A stretch of 9,395 bases of DNA, taken from Planctomycetota bacterium. Its GTDB lineage: Bacteria; Planctomycetota; Phycisphaerae; FEN-1346; JAACEH01. Under the pieces are notes generated by a model. The model did not search any database. It was not told the origin of the DNA and worked only from the letters and a program-made list of their open reading frames with translations. Of the stretch, positions 1 through 5,184 are shown piece after piece (positions within the stretch are counted from its first letter, which is position 1; each line of letters begins with the position of its first letter). Location of the stretch: NCBI GenBank assembly GCA_016935955.1, contig JAFGPY010000332.1, forward strand, positions 1 through 9,395, given 5' to 3'. The translations under genes and the position numbers were made by a program.

Positions 1-246
1 CTCGCGCTGGTCGGCGGGCGTCGCGTCGCGGAACATCTTCCGCGACAGGGCGGTGCCGAACCAGAACTCGTGCCGCAACTGCGTGACCTTCACCTTCTCG
101 CCGGGCTTGGCCTTGACGAGTAGCGTGCCCATGCGATGGGTGCGGATGGCCTCGGCCGTCTCCTGCGGCGGCGCGGCCCAGGTCGCACCGGCCACGGCCA
201 GCAGCAGCGCGAAAGCGGCGACGGCTAACGACATGGTGGTGTTCAT
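1..246 (-). CDS. Secreted GH10 (endo-beta-1,4-xylanase family) protein, N-terminal part
   Basis: Reading leftward from the ATG at 246-244, an open frame of exactly 82 codons continues off the left edge, so the 3' part is missing. Residues 1-24 form a signal peptide with hydrophobic core AVAAFALLLAVAGA and an Ala-rich cleavage region, so the product is probably exported. Residues 34-66 (IRTHRMGTLLVKAKPGEKV, then QLRHEFWFGTAL) match the start of secreted GH10 xylanases common in Planctomycetota, where a short beta segment with 'h.F.fGtal' precedes the (beta/alpha)8 barrel. The catalytic glutamates would lie outside the window. GH10 enzymes cleave xylan backbones, but substrate cannot be judged from this fragment. 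A strong ribosome site (GGGAGG, minus strand 260-255) sits 8 bases before the ATG and fixes the start. The gene is divergent from the secreted-protein gene at 650. Confidence 0.72.
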   Translation of the reverse strand, partial: MNTTMSLAVAAFALLLAVAGATWAAPPQETAEAIRTHRMGTLLVKAKPGEKVKVTQLRHEFWFGTALSRKMFRDATPADQRE

Positions 247-254
247 CGGTTCGT

Positions 255-260
255 CCTCCC
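255..260 (-). promoter_or_regulatory. Ribosome binding site of the GH10 gene
   Basis: GGGAGG on the minus strand, 8 bases before the ATG at 246. It supports this start over any internal Met, such as Met5. Confidence 0.7.
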
Positions 261-281
261 TGCGCGAAAGTCGCGCCGCCG

Positions 282-310
282 AGCATACCCGCGGCAGCCC
301 TCGACCGCAA
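282..310 (-). promoter_or_regulatory. Candidate promoter of the GH10 gene
   Basis: On the minus strand, TTGCGG (310-305) and TATGCT (287-282) are separated by 17 bases. The -35 matches consensus at 3 of 6 positions and the -10 at 4 of 6. The spacing is ideal and the position suits a leader of about 30 bases, but in GC-rich DNA the match is only suggestive. Confidence 0.35.
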
Positions 311-363
311 GGCCCGACAGCAACCACCGACTCTCTGCCTTGAGGCGGCCGTGCGAGCTGCGC

Positions 364-552
364 ACCCCTCTCCCTTGACGGGAGAGGGTGGCCCGCAAGG
401 GCCGGGTGAGGGTGGAGACGCGAGGGAATCGCTGCGGAGTGGTATGGCTCTGGATGCGGAGCGCTATTTGGCGTGCGACACCCCTACCGCCGCCTGCGCC
501 CCTCGACAAAGCTCGGGGCAAGGCGGCACCTCCCCCGTCAAGGGGGAGGGGT
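364..552. repeat. MITE-like interspersed element, copy 1 (189 bp)
   Basis: A non-coding element bounded by inverted repeats. The left end begins ACCCCTCTCCCTTGACGGG and the right end, read on the minus strand, begins ACCCCTCCCCCTTGACGGG, with about 24 bp shared and two mismatches. Each end is itself a hairpin: arms 366-374 and 380-388 on the left, 529-536 and 542-549 on the right. Next to the left end is a GGCCC-GCAA-GGGCC hairpin. The interior closely matches copy 2 at 1676-1841. Copy 1 has 23 extra bases around 495-520, which form an imperfect palindrome (GCCCCTCGA...GCTCGGGGC). No target-site duplication is clear. It fills much of the 400-base gap between the divergent genes. ORFs across it look like by-products of GC-rich sequence. 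Mobilisation in trans is an inference. Confidence 0.75.
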
Positions 553-574
553 CAACAGCGCTCCGGCTCCGGCG

Positions 575-593
575 AGCCCGCGGTTGGCGGGCT
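575..593. other. Perfect 7-bp stem-loop in the divergent intergenic region
   Basis: AGCCCGC (575-581) and GCGGGCT (587-593) form a perfect stem around a GGTTG loop. No T-tract follows on either strand, so it is not a standard intrinsic terminator. It lies between repeat copy 1 and the candidate -10 of the next gene. Its function is unknown. Confidence 0.4.
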
Positions 594-632
594 ACGAAAA
601 AGGTTCGGCCCCTCGGCCGCGGGGGGCTGTTT

Positions 633-638
633 CATAAT
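633..638 (+). promoter_or_regulatory. Candidate -10 box close to the start of the 650 gene
   Basis: CATAAT matches the -10 consensus at 5 of 6 positions and ends 11 bases before the ATG at 650. No good -35 lies at normal spacing and there is no Shine-Dalgarno sequence. If used, transcription would begin within a few bases of the ATG and give a nearly leaderless mRNA. Confidence 0.3.
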
Positions 639-649
639 GACAGCCACTC

Positions 650-1654
650 ATGCATCGCGCGACGGTCACAATCTCACTCCTTGCCGCGGGAGCGGCGGCC
701 TTGGCGGCCGCGGGGCTCCTGGCCGGCGGCACGCCTCTGACGGCGGCGCCCGACGATGCGGCCGCATGGGTGGCCCTGGACCTCTCGGCGTACATGGACC
801 GCGATGTCATCCAGACGCCGAACGAGTGGATTCGCTGCCGCGACCTGGTCGCACAGGACATCCTGCGCGGCGACGAGGACGAGGACATGGAGCAGAATAA
901 GTTCGAAGGCAGCTACACGGCCCGCGACACGTTCGGGCAGCACGGCATGGGGGCGTGGTCGCACCAAAGCTACCACGTCCGCGGACGGTACCCGACCTTC
1001 GGGCGCGACGACGTCGCGCAGTGGCAGTGGGCCGACCATGCGGAAGGTCTGCCGCCGGACGGGCGCGTGGGCAAGTACCGTCTCTACATGGACGAACTGG
1101 AATCGCCGCGCTGGCCGACGGCTGCACCGGACGGCCGACCGGCCCTTGGCCGCAACGCCGTGCAACTGATGCGGCAGCGGGAAGACCGGCAGCTCGTCAT
1201 GACGCTCCCCGCGTCGCAGCAACGGCGCTACCGGGCGGTGAACCTGCTCTTTGCCGCCGAGGTGGACTATGGCAAGAACTGCGTCCGCATCTCGGCCCGT
1301 TACGCGGACGGCAGCAGCGGGCAACTGTTCGAGGGGCGATTGCAGGATTTCCACGGGCCGCAGACCTTCGAGTACGACCGCCGCGACCTGCGCGTGGACC
1401 CGCCGCGCGGGCAGCGGCAGGTGGTGGACTACTCGCCCATCGCCAACGGCTACCGCGAACCGGCATTCCGCAGCGGCGCGTACGGCCGCGCGACGATGAG
1501 CGAGTTCGCCGAGCCGCTGCCGCTGGACGCCGCGAAGAAGCTGGAGGCCATCGTCCTGGAGACGGTCTACGCGAACCGGTTCGGCGAGCCGGTTGCGGCC
1601 GATACCTGGGCGGTCGATTTCTTCGCCGCCAGCGCCCTGCCGGCGAGACCGTGA
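650..1654 (+). CDS. Secreted protein of unknown function, probable beta-sandwich
   Basis: A 334-residue protein that I do not recognise as a named family. Residues 1 to about 33 are a typical export signal (MHRATVTIS, then a long Ala/Leu core ending near LTAAP). The rest is soluble and rich in aromatic and charged residues. Residues 40-150 are rich in Trp, Tyr, Asp and His. Residues 183-222 (VMTLPAS, then YRAVNLLFAAEVDYGKN, then ISARYADGSSG) and 289-305 (PLPLDAAKKLEAIVLET) resemble jelly-roll domains beside glycoside hydrolases in Planctomycetota, with the pattern 'lLfaa...v..rYaDGs'. This suggests carbohydrate binding, but it is an inference. No catalytic motif is evident. No ribosome site precedes the ATG. 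The neighbouring GH10 gene, divergently oriented, is consistent with polysaccharide use. Repeat element copies lie on both sides. Confidence 0.8.
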   Translation: MHRATVTISLLAAGAAALAAAGLLAGGTPLTAAPDDAAAWVALDLSAYMDRDVIQTPNEWIRCRDLVAQDILRGDEDEDMEQNKFEGSYTARDTFGQHGMGAWSHQSYHVRGRYPTFGRDDVAQWQWADHAEGLPPDGRVGKYRLYMDELESPRWPTAAPDGRPALGRNAVQLMRQREDRQLVMTLPASQQRRYRAVNLLFAAEVDYGKNCVRISARYADGSSGQLFEGRLQDFHGPQTFEYDRRDLRVDPPRGQRQVVDYSPIANGYREPAFRSGAYGRATMSEFAEPLPLDAAKKLEAIVLETVYANRFGEPVAADTWAVDFFAASALPARP

Positions 1655-1675
1655 CGACTTCCAGCGGAGCAGCGC

Positions 1676-1841
1676 ACCCCTCTCCCTTGACGGGGGAGGG
1701 TGGCCCACAAGGGCCGGGTGAGGGTGGCAGCGCAGGGGAATCGCGGCGGACTGGTATGGCTCTGGTTGCGGAGCGCTGGCTGGCGTGCGACACCCCCACC
1801 GCCGCCTGACGGCGGCACCTCCCCCGTCAAGGGGGAGGGGT
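1676..1841. repeat. MITE-like interspersed element, copy 2 (166 bp)
   Basis: The second copy of the 364-552 element, in the same orientation, starts 22 bases after the stop of the secreted-protein gene. The terminal inverted repeats are again about 24 bp, here with one mismatch (ACCCCTCTCCCTTGACGGG at the left, ACCCCTCCCCCTTGACGGG on the other strand at the right). The GGCCC-ACAA-GGGCC hairpin has one base changed from copy 1. The middle is largely identical to copy 1 but lacks its 23-base internal palindrome. No flanking duplication is visible. Its first hairpin could also act as a weak transcript end for the upstream gene. Confidence 0.75.
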
Positions 1842-1894
1842 TGGCCCCCGCATCGCGACGAGGTCCGCCAGGTGTAGACTCTTCATGGTCGACG

Positions 1895-1926
1895 CACGCC
1901 CAGTCGGCTGCGCCGGCCTGGGCGTG
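1895..1926. other. Strong stem-loop in the gap before the flavin oxidoreductase gene
   Basis: CACGCCCAG (1895-1903) pairs perfectly with CTGGGCGTG (1918-1926), and inside it CGGC (1905-1908) pairs with GCCG (1912-1915) around a TGC loop. No T-tract follows on either strand. It is the only notable structure in the 1842-2028 gap, which holds no gene I can support. It could be a Rho-assisted transcript end, a protein-binding palindrome or an RNA stabiliser. Confidence 0.5.
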
Positions 1927-2028
1927 GCACCCAGCGCTCTCCGACAAGCGACTGAGCGGCCGGCGTCCGTCGGCCTGTCTTCCAGGGAGATAGTGCAACG
2001 TTTCACCGTGGCAGCGCGTCCCACGGAC

Positions 2029-2037
2029 TGCTACAAT
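2029..2037 (+). promoter_or_regulatory. Extended -10 promoter of the flavin oxidoreductase/M29-like operon
   Basis: TGCTACAAT fits the extended -10 pattern TGnTATAAT with one mismatch in the hexamer. No good -35 lies 16-18 bases upstream, as is normal for extended -10 promoters. Transcription would start near 2044, giving a leader of about 30 bases before the TTG at 2076. Confidence 0.4.
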
Positions 2038-2065
2038 GCCCGTTTCTCAATGGCCCACAACCGAC

Positions 2066-2071
2066 GGGGGG
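2066..2071 (+). promoter_or_regulatory. Possible ribosome binding site for the TTG start at 2076
   Basis: A run of six G follows CGAC and ends 4 bases before the TTG. It is weaker and closer than a classical site, but it is the only purine-rich stretch available and the protein family's N-terminal motif requires this start. Confidence 0.4.
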
Positions 2072-2075
2072 TATC

Positions 2076-3050
2076 TTGGCGGCCTACAGGCACCTGTTTT
2101 CCGCTTTCACGATCAAGTCCGTGACGTTGCGCAACCGCGTGGTCGTGCCGCCGCTGGTCCAGGTGCGGCCGATCACGTCGCCCGAGGGGCTGGGCTGGTA
2201 CCGCCGCATGGCGCGCGGCGGCGCGGGCATGGTCATCGTCCAGGCCACCAACAACGAGCTGTTCGGCAACGAGCTGACGCCGCAATCGCTCCGCCCTCTG
2301 GTCGACACCATTCACAGCGAGGGTGCGGCCGCGGTCGTGCAGCTGTTCCCCGGTCCGTTCGGTCGCGACCGCCAGGTGGACGATCTGAGCACGGCCGACG
2401 TGGAGGCCCTGGTCGCGGCATTCGGTGTGGCGGCCCGCGTTTGTCGCGACGCGGGGTTCGACGGCGTCGAGCCGCACGGGGCCCACAGCTACCTGATGCA
2501 CAACTTCTTCAAGCCCGACCAGAACCACCGCACGGACCGTTACGGCGGCTCGGCGGCGGGCCGCGCGCGTTTCGCCGTGGAGAGCGTTCGGGCGATGCGC
2601 GAGGCCGCGGGCGACGCTCTTCTGCTGCTCTACCGTCACACGCCGACCGGGGCCGAGTACGGCCTCGACGAGAGCATCGACTTCGCCCGGCACCTGATCG
2701 ACGCCGGTTGTGACGTGCTGGACATTTCGCCGGCCCGCGACAAGTCGGTAGCCGATCTGGCGGCGCCGATCAGGGCGGCCTGCGGCGCGGCGGTCATTGC
2801 CGTCGGCGGCATGGAACGTCCCGGCGACGCGGAGTCGGCGCTGACCGCAGGGCGGTGCGACCTGGTGGCCGTCGGGCGGCAGTCGATCGCCGATGCCGCG
2901 TGGCCCGAGAAGGTTCGCCAGGGTCGCCCGGACGACGTTCGCCGCTGCATCAAGTGCGGCAAGTGCAGCGAGATGCTGACCAACCGCGTGCCGGTCTGCT
3001 GTGTGTTGTGGGACGAGGACGAAGTGGCGGCGCACATGGCCGCGCCGTGA
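2076..3050 (+). CDS. Old Yellow Enzyme-family NADH:flavin oxidoreductase, short form with Cys cluster
   Basis: A 324-residue FMN-dependent TIM-barrel protein of the OYE / 2,4-dienoyl-CoA reductase family, whose members reduce activated C=C bonds with NAD(P)H. Residues 7-26 (LFSAFTIKSVTLRNRVVVPP) are the classic N-terminus and justify the TTG start. Residues 127-163 carry the signature GFDGVEPHGAHSYL...NHRTDRYGGS, with His134, His137 and Tyr139 in the substrate-binding positions. GGMERP (244-249) and VAVGRQSIAD (264-273) are the phosphate-binding end of the barrel. Residues 291-309 (CIKCGKC, then CC after ten residues) resemble the 4Fe-4S site of the dienoyl-CoA reductase subgroup, although spacing differs from the usual CxxCxxxC. 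The C-terminal FAD/NAD domain is absent and the loop after VVQL (87-90) is shortened, so the usual 'H.GR' motif is altered. An electron partner would be needed if the cluster works. The substrate is unknown. Confidence 0.88.
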   Translation: MAAYRHLFSAFTIKSVTLRNRVVVPPLVQVRPITSPEGLGWYRRMARGGAGMVIVQATNNELFGNELTPQSLRPLVDTIHSEGAAAVVQLFPGPFGRDRQVDDLSTADVEALVAAFGVAARVCRDAGFDGVEPHGAHSYLMHNFFKPDQNHRTDRYGGSAAGRARFAVESVRAMREAAGDALLLLYRHTPTGAEYGLDESIDFARHLIDAGCDVLDISPARDKSVADLAAPIRAACGAAVIAVGGMERPGDAESALTAGRCDLVAVGRQSIADAAWPEKVRQGRPDDVRRCIKCGKCSEMLTNRVPVCCVLWDEDEVAAHMAAP

Positions 3051-3077
3051 CCGCACGAGAGACCCTGTCTGGAGAAT

Positions 3078-3081
3078 GGAG
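3078..3081 (+). promoter_or_regulatory. Ribosome binding site of the M29-like gene
   Basis: GGAG lies 6 bases before the ATG at 3088. The in-frame ATG at 3076 has only a GGAG (3071-3074) one base away, too close to work well, so 3088 is preferred. Confidence 0.6.
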
Positions 3082-3087
3082 CTTGCC

Positions 3088-4119
3088 ATGAGTGCACCGA
3101 CCGATCTTCTGGCCCGCAATGCCCGCATCACCCTGGAAGTGGCTTGCCGCGTGAAAGCCGGCGAAACGCTGGCCATCTGCACGCGACGGGCGAATCACCG
3201 TTACGCCAAGGAGGAGAACGTCGTCACCTACGTCCGGGCCCTGGCCCGCGAGGCCGTGGCCATGGGCGCGCACCCGGTGGTGCTGGACATTACGGAGTTC
3301 CTGGCCGGTCCGGGCTATGCCGCCGGGACAATCGTCGCGCCGATCGTCGAGGCCCTGCGCGGGGCCGACGCCGTGATCAACACGATGGACGACGTGAGCT
3401 TCGCCAAGCTGATCGGCCGCAAGGACAACGACGACGAATTCCTGACGGCCGGCCGGCGCTGGGTTTTCCTGCAGGCCAACGGCATGGAGCACTGGCAACT
3501 GACGCCCGAGGCCGTCGGGGCCATCCGCCCGCGGACCGAGAAGCTCATCGAGCTGATCGCCGAGGCTAAGGAAGTCCGCGTGACCTCGGCCGCCGGAACG
3601 GACTTCCGTTTCGCCATGGGCTCCGGCAGCAACGCCACGCCGATCCTGGGCATCGTGCCACTGTACGGCGAGGTGGCCACGGCGCCGCGGCAGGGCAGTG
3701 AGAACGGACGCATCGTCGTCACCGGGCCGACGCAGATGAAGGTGCGGCCGGCCAATGAGCTGGACCGGCGGCCGCTGGTCATCGACGTGGCCGACGGTCG
3801 CGTGACCGGCTACGACGGCGACAAGGAGCAGGTAAAGCGGCTGGAGGCGTTCATGGCCAGCGGCAACCCTGCGGCCGACGCGATCGACGAGGTGGGCATT
3901 CCCACGTCGCGCGTCATGGACAACGACCAGTGGTGGTGGAGCGACGGTACGCACCACCTGCGGCGCATCCACATCGCCCTGGGCAACAACCTGCAGCGCG
4001 ACACGCACGTTCACGGCGCGCGGCACATGGACACGGAGATCGACGATCCGACCATCGTCATCGACGGGGTGAAGGTGCTGGACGCCGGCGACTTTGCGGG
4101 TCCGCTGAATGCGTGGTGA
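3088..4119 (+). CDS. M29 / aminopeptidase-T-like metalloenzyme (COG2309 type)
   Basis: A 343-residue cytoplasmic protein with the M29 fold of thermophilic aminopeptidases T and S. The C-terminal half shows the metal-site pattern: PLYGEVATAP with Glu195, DEVGI with Glu268, RIHIALGNN with His295, and HMDTEIDDPTIVIDG with His313 and Asp315. Known M29 peptidases also use a Tyr about seven residues after the His; no Tyr exists between His295 and His313. The protein is shorter than typical M29 peptidases (about 370-410) and close in size to NicX-type 2,5-dihydroxypyridine dioxygenases, which share this fold but use a His/His/Asp iron site. Peptidase, ring-cleaving oxygenase or another hydrolase are all possible. 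The start lies 37 bases after the flavin oxidoreductase stop, so the two are probably co-transcribed. An alternative start at 3076 adds four residues. Confidence 0.78.
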   Translation: MSAPTDLLARNARITLEVACRVKAGETLAICTRRANHRYAKEENVVTYVRALAREAVAMGAHPVVLDITEFLAGPGYAAGTIVAPIVEALRGADAVINTMDDVSFAKLIGRKDNDDEFLTAGRRWVFLQANGMEHWQLTPEAVGAIRPRTEKLIELIAEAKEVRVTSAAGTDFRFAMGSGSNATPILGIVPLYGEVATAPRQGSENGRIVVTGPTQMKVRPANELDRRPLVIDVADGRVTGYDGDKEQVKRLEAFMASGNPAADAIDEVGIPTSRVMDNDQWWWSDGTHHLRRIHIALGNNLQRDTHVHGARHMDTEIDDPTIVIDGVKVLDAGDFAGPLNAW

Positions 4120-4128
4120 GCGGTCATC

Positions 4129-4153
4129 ATGGCCTAGCCTGCGGCTAGACCAT
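4129..4153 (+). terminator. Terminator-like hairpin after the flavin oxidoreductase/M29-like operon
   Basis: ATGG, one mismatch, then CTAGCC (4134-4139) pair with GGCTAG (4143-4148), one mismatch, then CCAT (4150-4153), around a TGC loop. It starts 10 bases after the stop. A run of five T lies about 17 bases further on rather than directly after the stem, so termination may be inefficient or Rho-assisted. Confidence 0.5.
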
Positions 4154-4203
4154 GGCACCCCGCGTTGATTTTTACCCTGGCGGAACGGTGCACGTGCCTT
4201 GGT

Positions 4204-4265
4204 TGTTGTAGGGGCGGCTCGCGAGCCGCCCGCCGTTCGGGGTCGCTCGCGAGCGACCCCCACAA
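4204..4265. repeat. Double-palindrome element between convergent genes
   Basis: Two perfect palindromes lie side by side: GGGCGGCTCG with its complement (4212-4231) and GGGGTCGCTCG with its complement (4239-4260). Outer segments GTTGTAGGGG and CCCCCACAAC are also nearly complementary, so the whole could fold as a three-way junction. The first arm recurs at 6093-6139. The element lies between the convergent M29-like and MBL-fold genes, ending five bases before the MBL stop, so it could act as a bidirectional transcript end, although no T-tract follows. It resembles palindromic repeats often seen in environmental bacterial genomes. Confidence 0.65.
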
Positions 4266-4269
4266 CGCC

Positions 4270-5136
4270 TCAGCGCTTCGCCACGTGGACCGTCAGGGCC
4301 TCATCCTGGTCGGCGGCCTGGAGTCGGGGCGTCGGGCCGTCGTAACGTTTCAGGACCTCTCGCGTGCAGCGCAAGGCCACGGCGCGGTCGTTGCACTCCT
4401 GGCTCAGGTGGGCCAGGACGATGGTCTGCACCTGTCCGGGCGGGGCGCGATCGAGCAGGGCCTCAACCGCCTCGGCGGCCGCATCGTTCGACAGGTGGCC
4501 GTGCGGCCCGGCGATACGGTCGATCAGGTAGGCCGGCCGCCCGCTGGTGGCCAGCATCTCGGGATCGTGATTCGATTCCAGCACCACGACGTCGGCCGCC
4601 GCCAACCGCCGCAACACCTCGGGCGTCACTTCGCCCAGGTCGGTGGTGGCCGCAACGCGCGTCGGCGGACCGTCGCCGTTGGTCGGGCCGAGCGTCACGT
4701 GGTAACCCAGGCAGATGCCGTCGGCGTCGTGGGGCACGTCGAAGGGCCGCACCTGGAGGCCCTTGATGTCGAGGCCTCGCGGCGGCATCTCGCGCAGCAG
4801 TCCGGCGCGGTCGAGGCGGCCCATGACGGCCCGGAACCGGCCGCGAAGCACGTCGAAGTTTTCCCGCGCCGCGACCAGGGGCACGCGCCATCGCCAGCAG
4901 AACTTCAGGGCGCTGTCGCCCACGTGGTCGCCGTGCGTGTGCGTGATGAGCAGGGCGTCCAGGTCGGTCGGCTCGATCCGCTGGTCGCGGAGGTGGGCGA
5001 CGATGCGCCGCTGCGAAAAGCCCATGTCAAGGAGGATGCGGCCCTGCGGACCGGCCACGAGCATCGAGTTGCCGCGGCTGCCGCTGCCGAAGATCACGAT
5101 CGGGTGGGGCACGTCGAACTTCCGTTTCTCTGCCAC
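4270..5136 (-). CDS. YycJ/WalJ-like metallo-beta-lactamase-fold hydrolase
   Basis: A 288-residue metal-dependent hydrolase of the COG1235 group. Residues 16-38 (FGSGSRGNSMLV...ILLDMG) are the family's N-terminal strand pair. THTHGDH (65-71) is the HxHxDH zinc motif, with His136 (VPHD), Asp166 (TTDLGEV) and His243 (LAHLSQE) as further metal ligands. ESNHDPEML (187-195) and GHLSN (213-217) are hallmarks of the YycJ/WalJ branch, whose members are linked to DNA repair or cell-wall control in Firmicutes. No native substrate can be assigned here. The start is GTG with no clear Shine-Dalgarno; the strand motif begins at residue 13, so the start cannot be much further in. A TATAAT lies about 27 bases upstream on the same strand. 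The length is slightly above the 255-265 usual in Firmicutes because of a Gly/Pro-rich loop near 152-159. Confidence 0.88.
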   Translation of the reverse strand: MAEKRKFDVPHPIVIFGSGSRGNSMLVAGPQGRILLDMGFSQRRIVAHLRDQRIEPTDLDALLITHTHGDHVGDSALKFCWRWRVPLVAARENFDVLRGRFRAVMGRLDRAGLLREMPPRGLDIKGLQVRPFDVPHDADGICLGYHVTLGPTNGDGPPTRVAATTDLGEVTPEVLRRLAAADVVVLESNHDPEMLATSGRPAYLIDRIAGPHGHLSNDAAAEAVEALLDRAPPGQVQTIVLAHLSQECNDRAVALRCTREVLKRYDGPTPRLQAADQDEALTVHVAKR

Positions 5137-5163
5137 TGGGGACCGCGCGTCACGAACGGCGGC

Positions 5164-5169
5164 ATTATA
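5164..5169 (-). promoter_or_regulatory. Candidate -10 box of the MBL-fold gene
   Basis: A perfect TATAAT on the minus strand lies in the 48-base gap between the Ser-rich gene and the MBL-fold gene. It would give a leader of about 20 bases before the GTG at 5136. The -35 region is poor (AGGACT), so the call rests on the -10 alone. Confidence 0.35.
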
Positions 5170-5184
5170 ACGCCGCGGCGGGCC

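Noticed and set aside
360..560. The repeated CCCTCTCCC/GGGAGAGGG units as a CRISPR array.
   Set aside because: Only two widely separated elements exist, with no regular spacers, and the repeats are inverted termini of one element rather than direct repeats.
351..900. Plus-strand frames of 129 and 170 codons across repeat copy 1.
   Set aside because: They read through the non-coding inverted-repeat element and out of frame into the secreted-protein gene; no ribosome site or domain was seen.
674..1799. Long minus-strand frames of up to 344 codons and an overlapping plus-strand frame (955-1809).
   Set aside because: They overlap the 650-1654 gene, which has a signal peptide and coherent composition. 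The alternatives are Arg/Ala-rich and run through the repeat element.
364..1841. The two repeat copies as an IS or composite transposon.
   Set aside because: No transposase frame lies within or between them and no target-site duplication is visible; non-autonomous element is as far as the sequence supports.
2031..3182. A 383-codon minus-strand open frame.
   Set aside because: It is antisense to the OYE-family gene with its intact signature motifs.
2950..4263. A 437-codon minus-strand open frame.
   Set aside because: It lies antisense to the M29-like gene and the end of the OYE gene; its codons reflect GC bias and show no domain.
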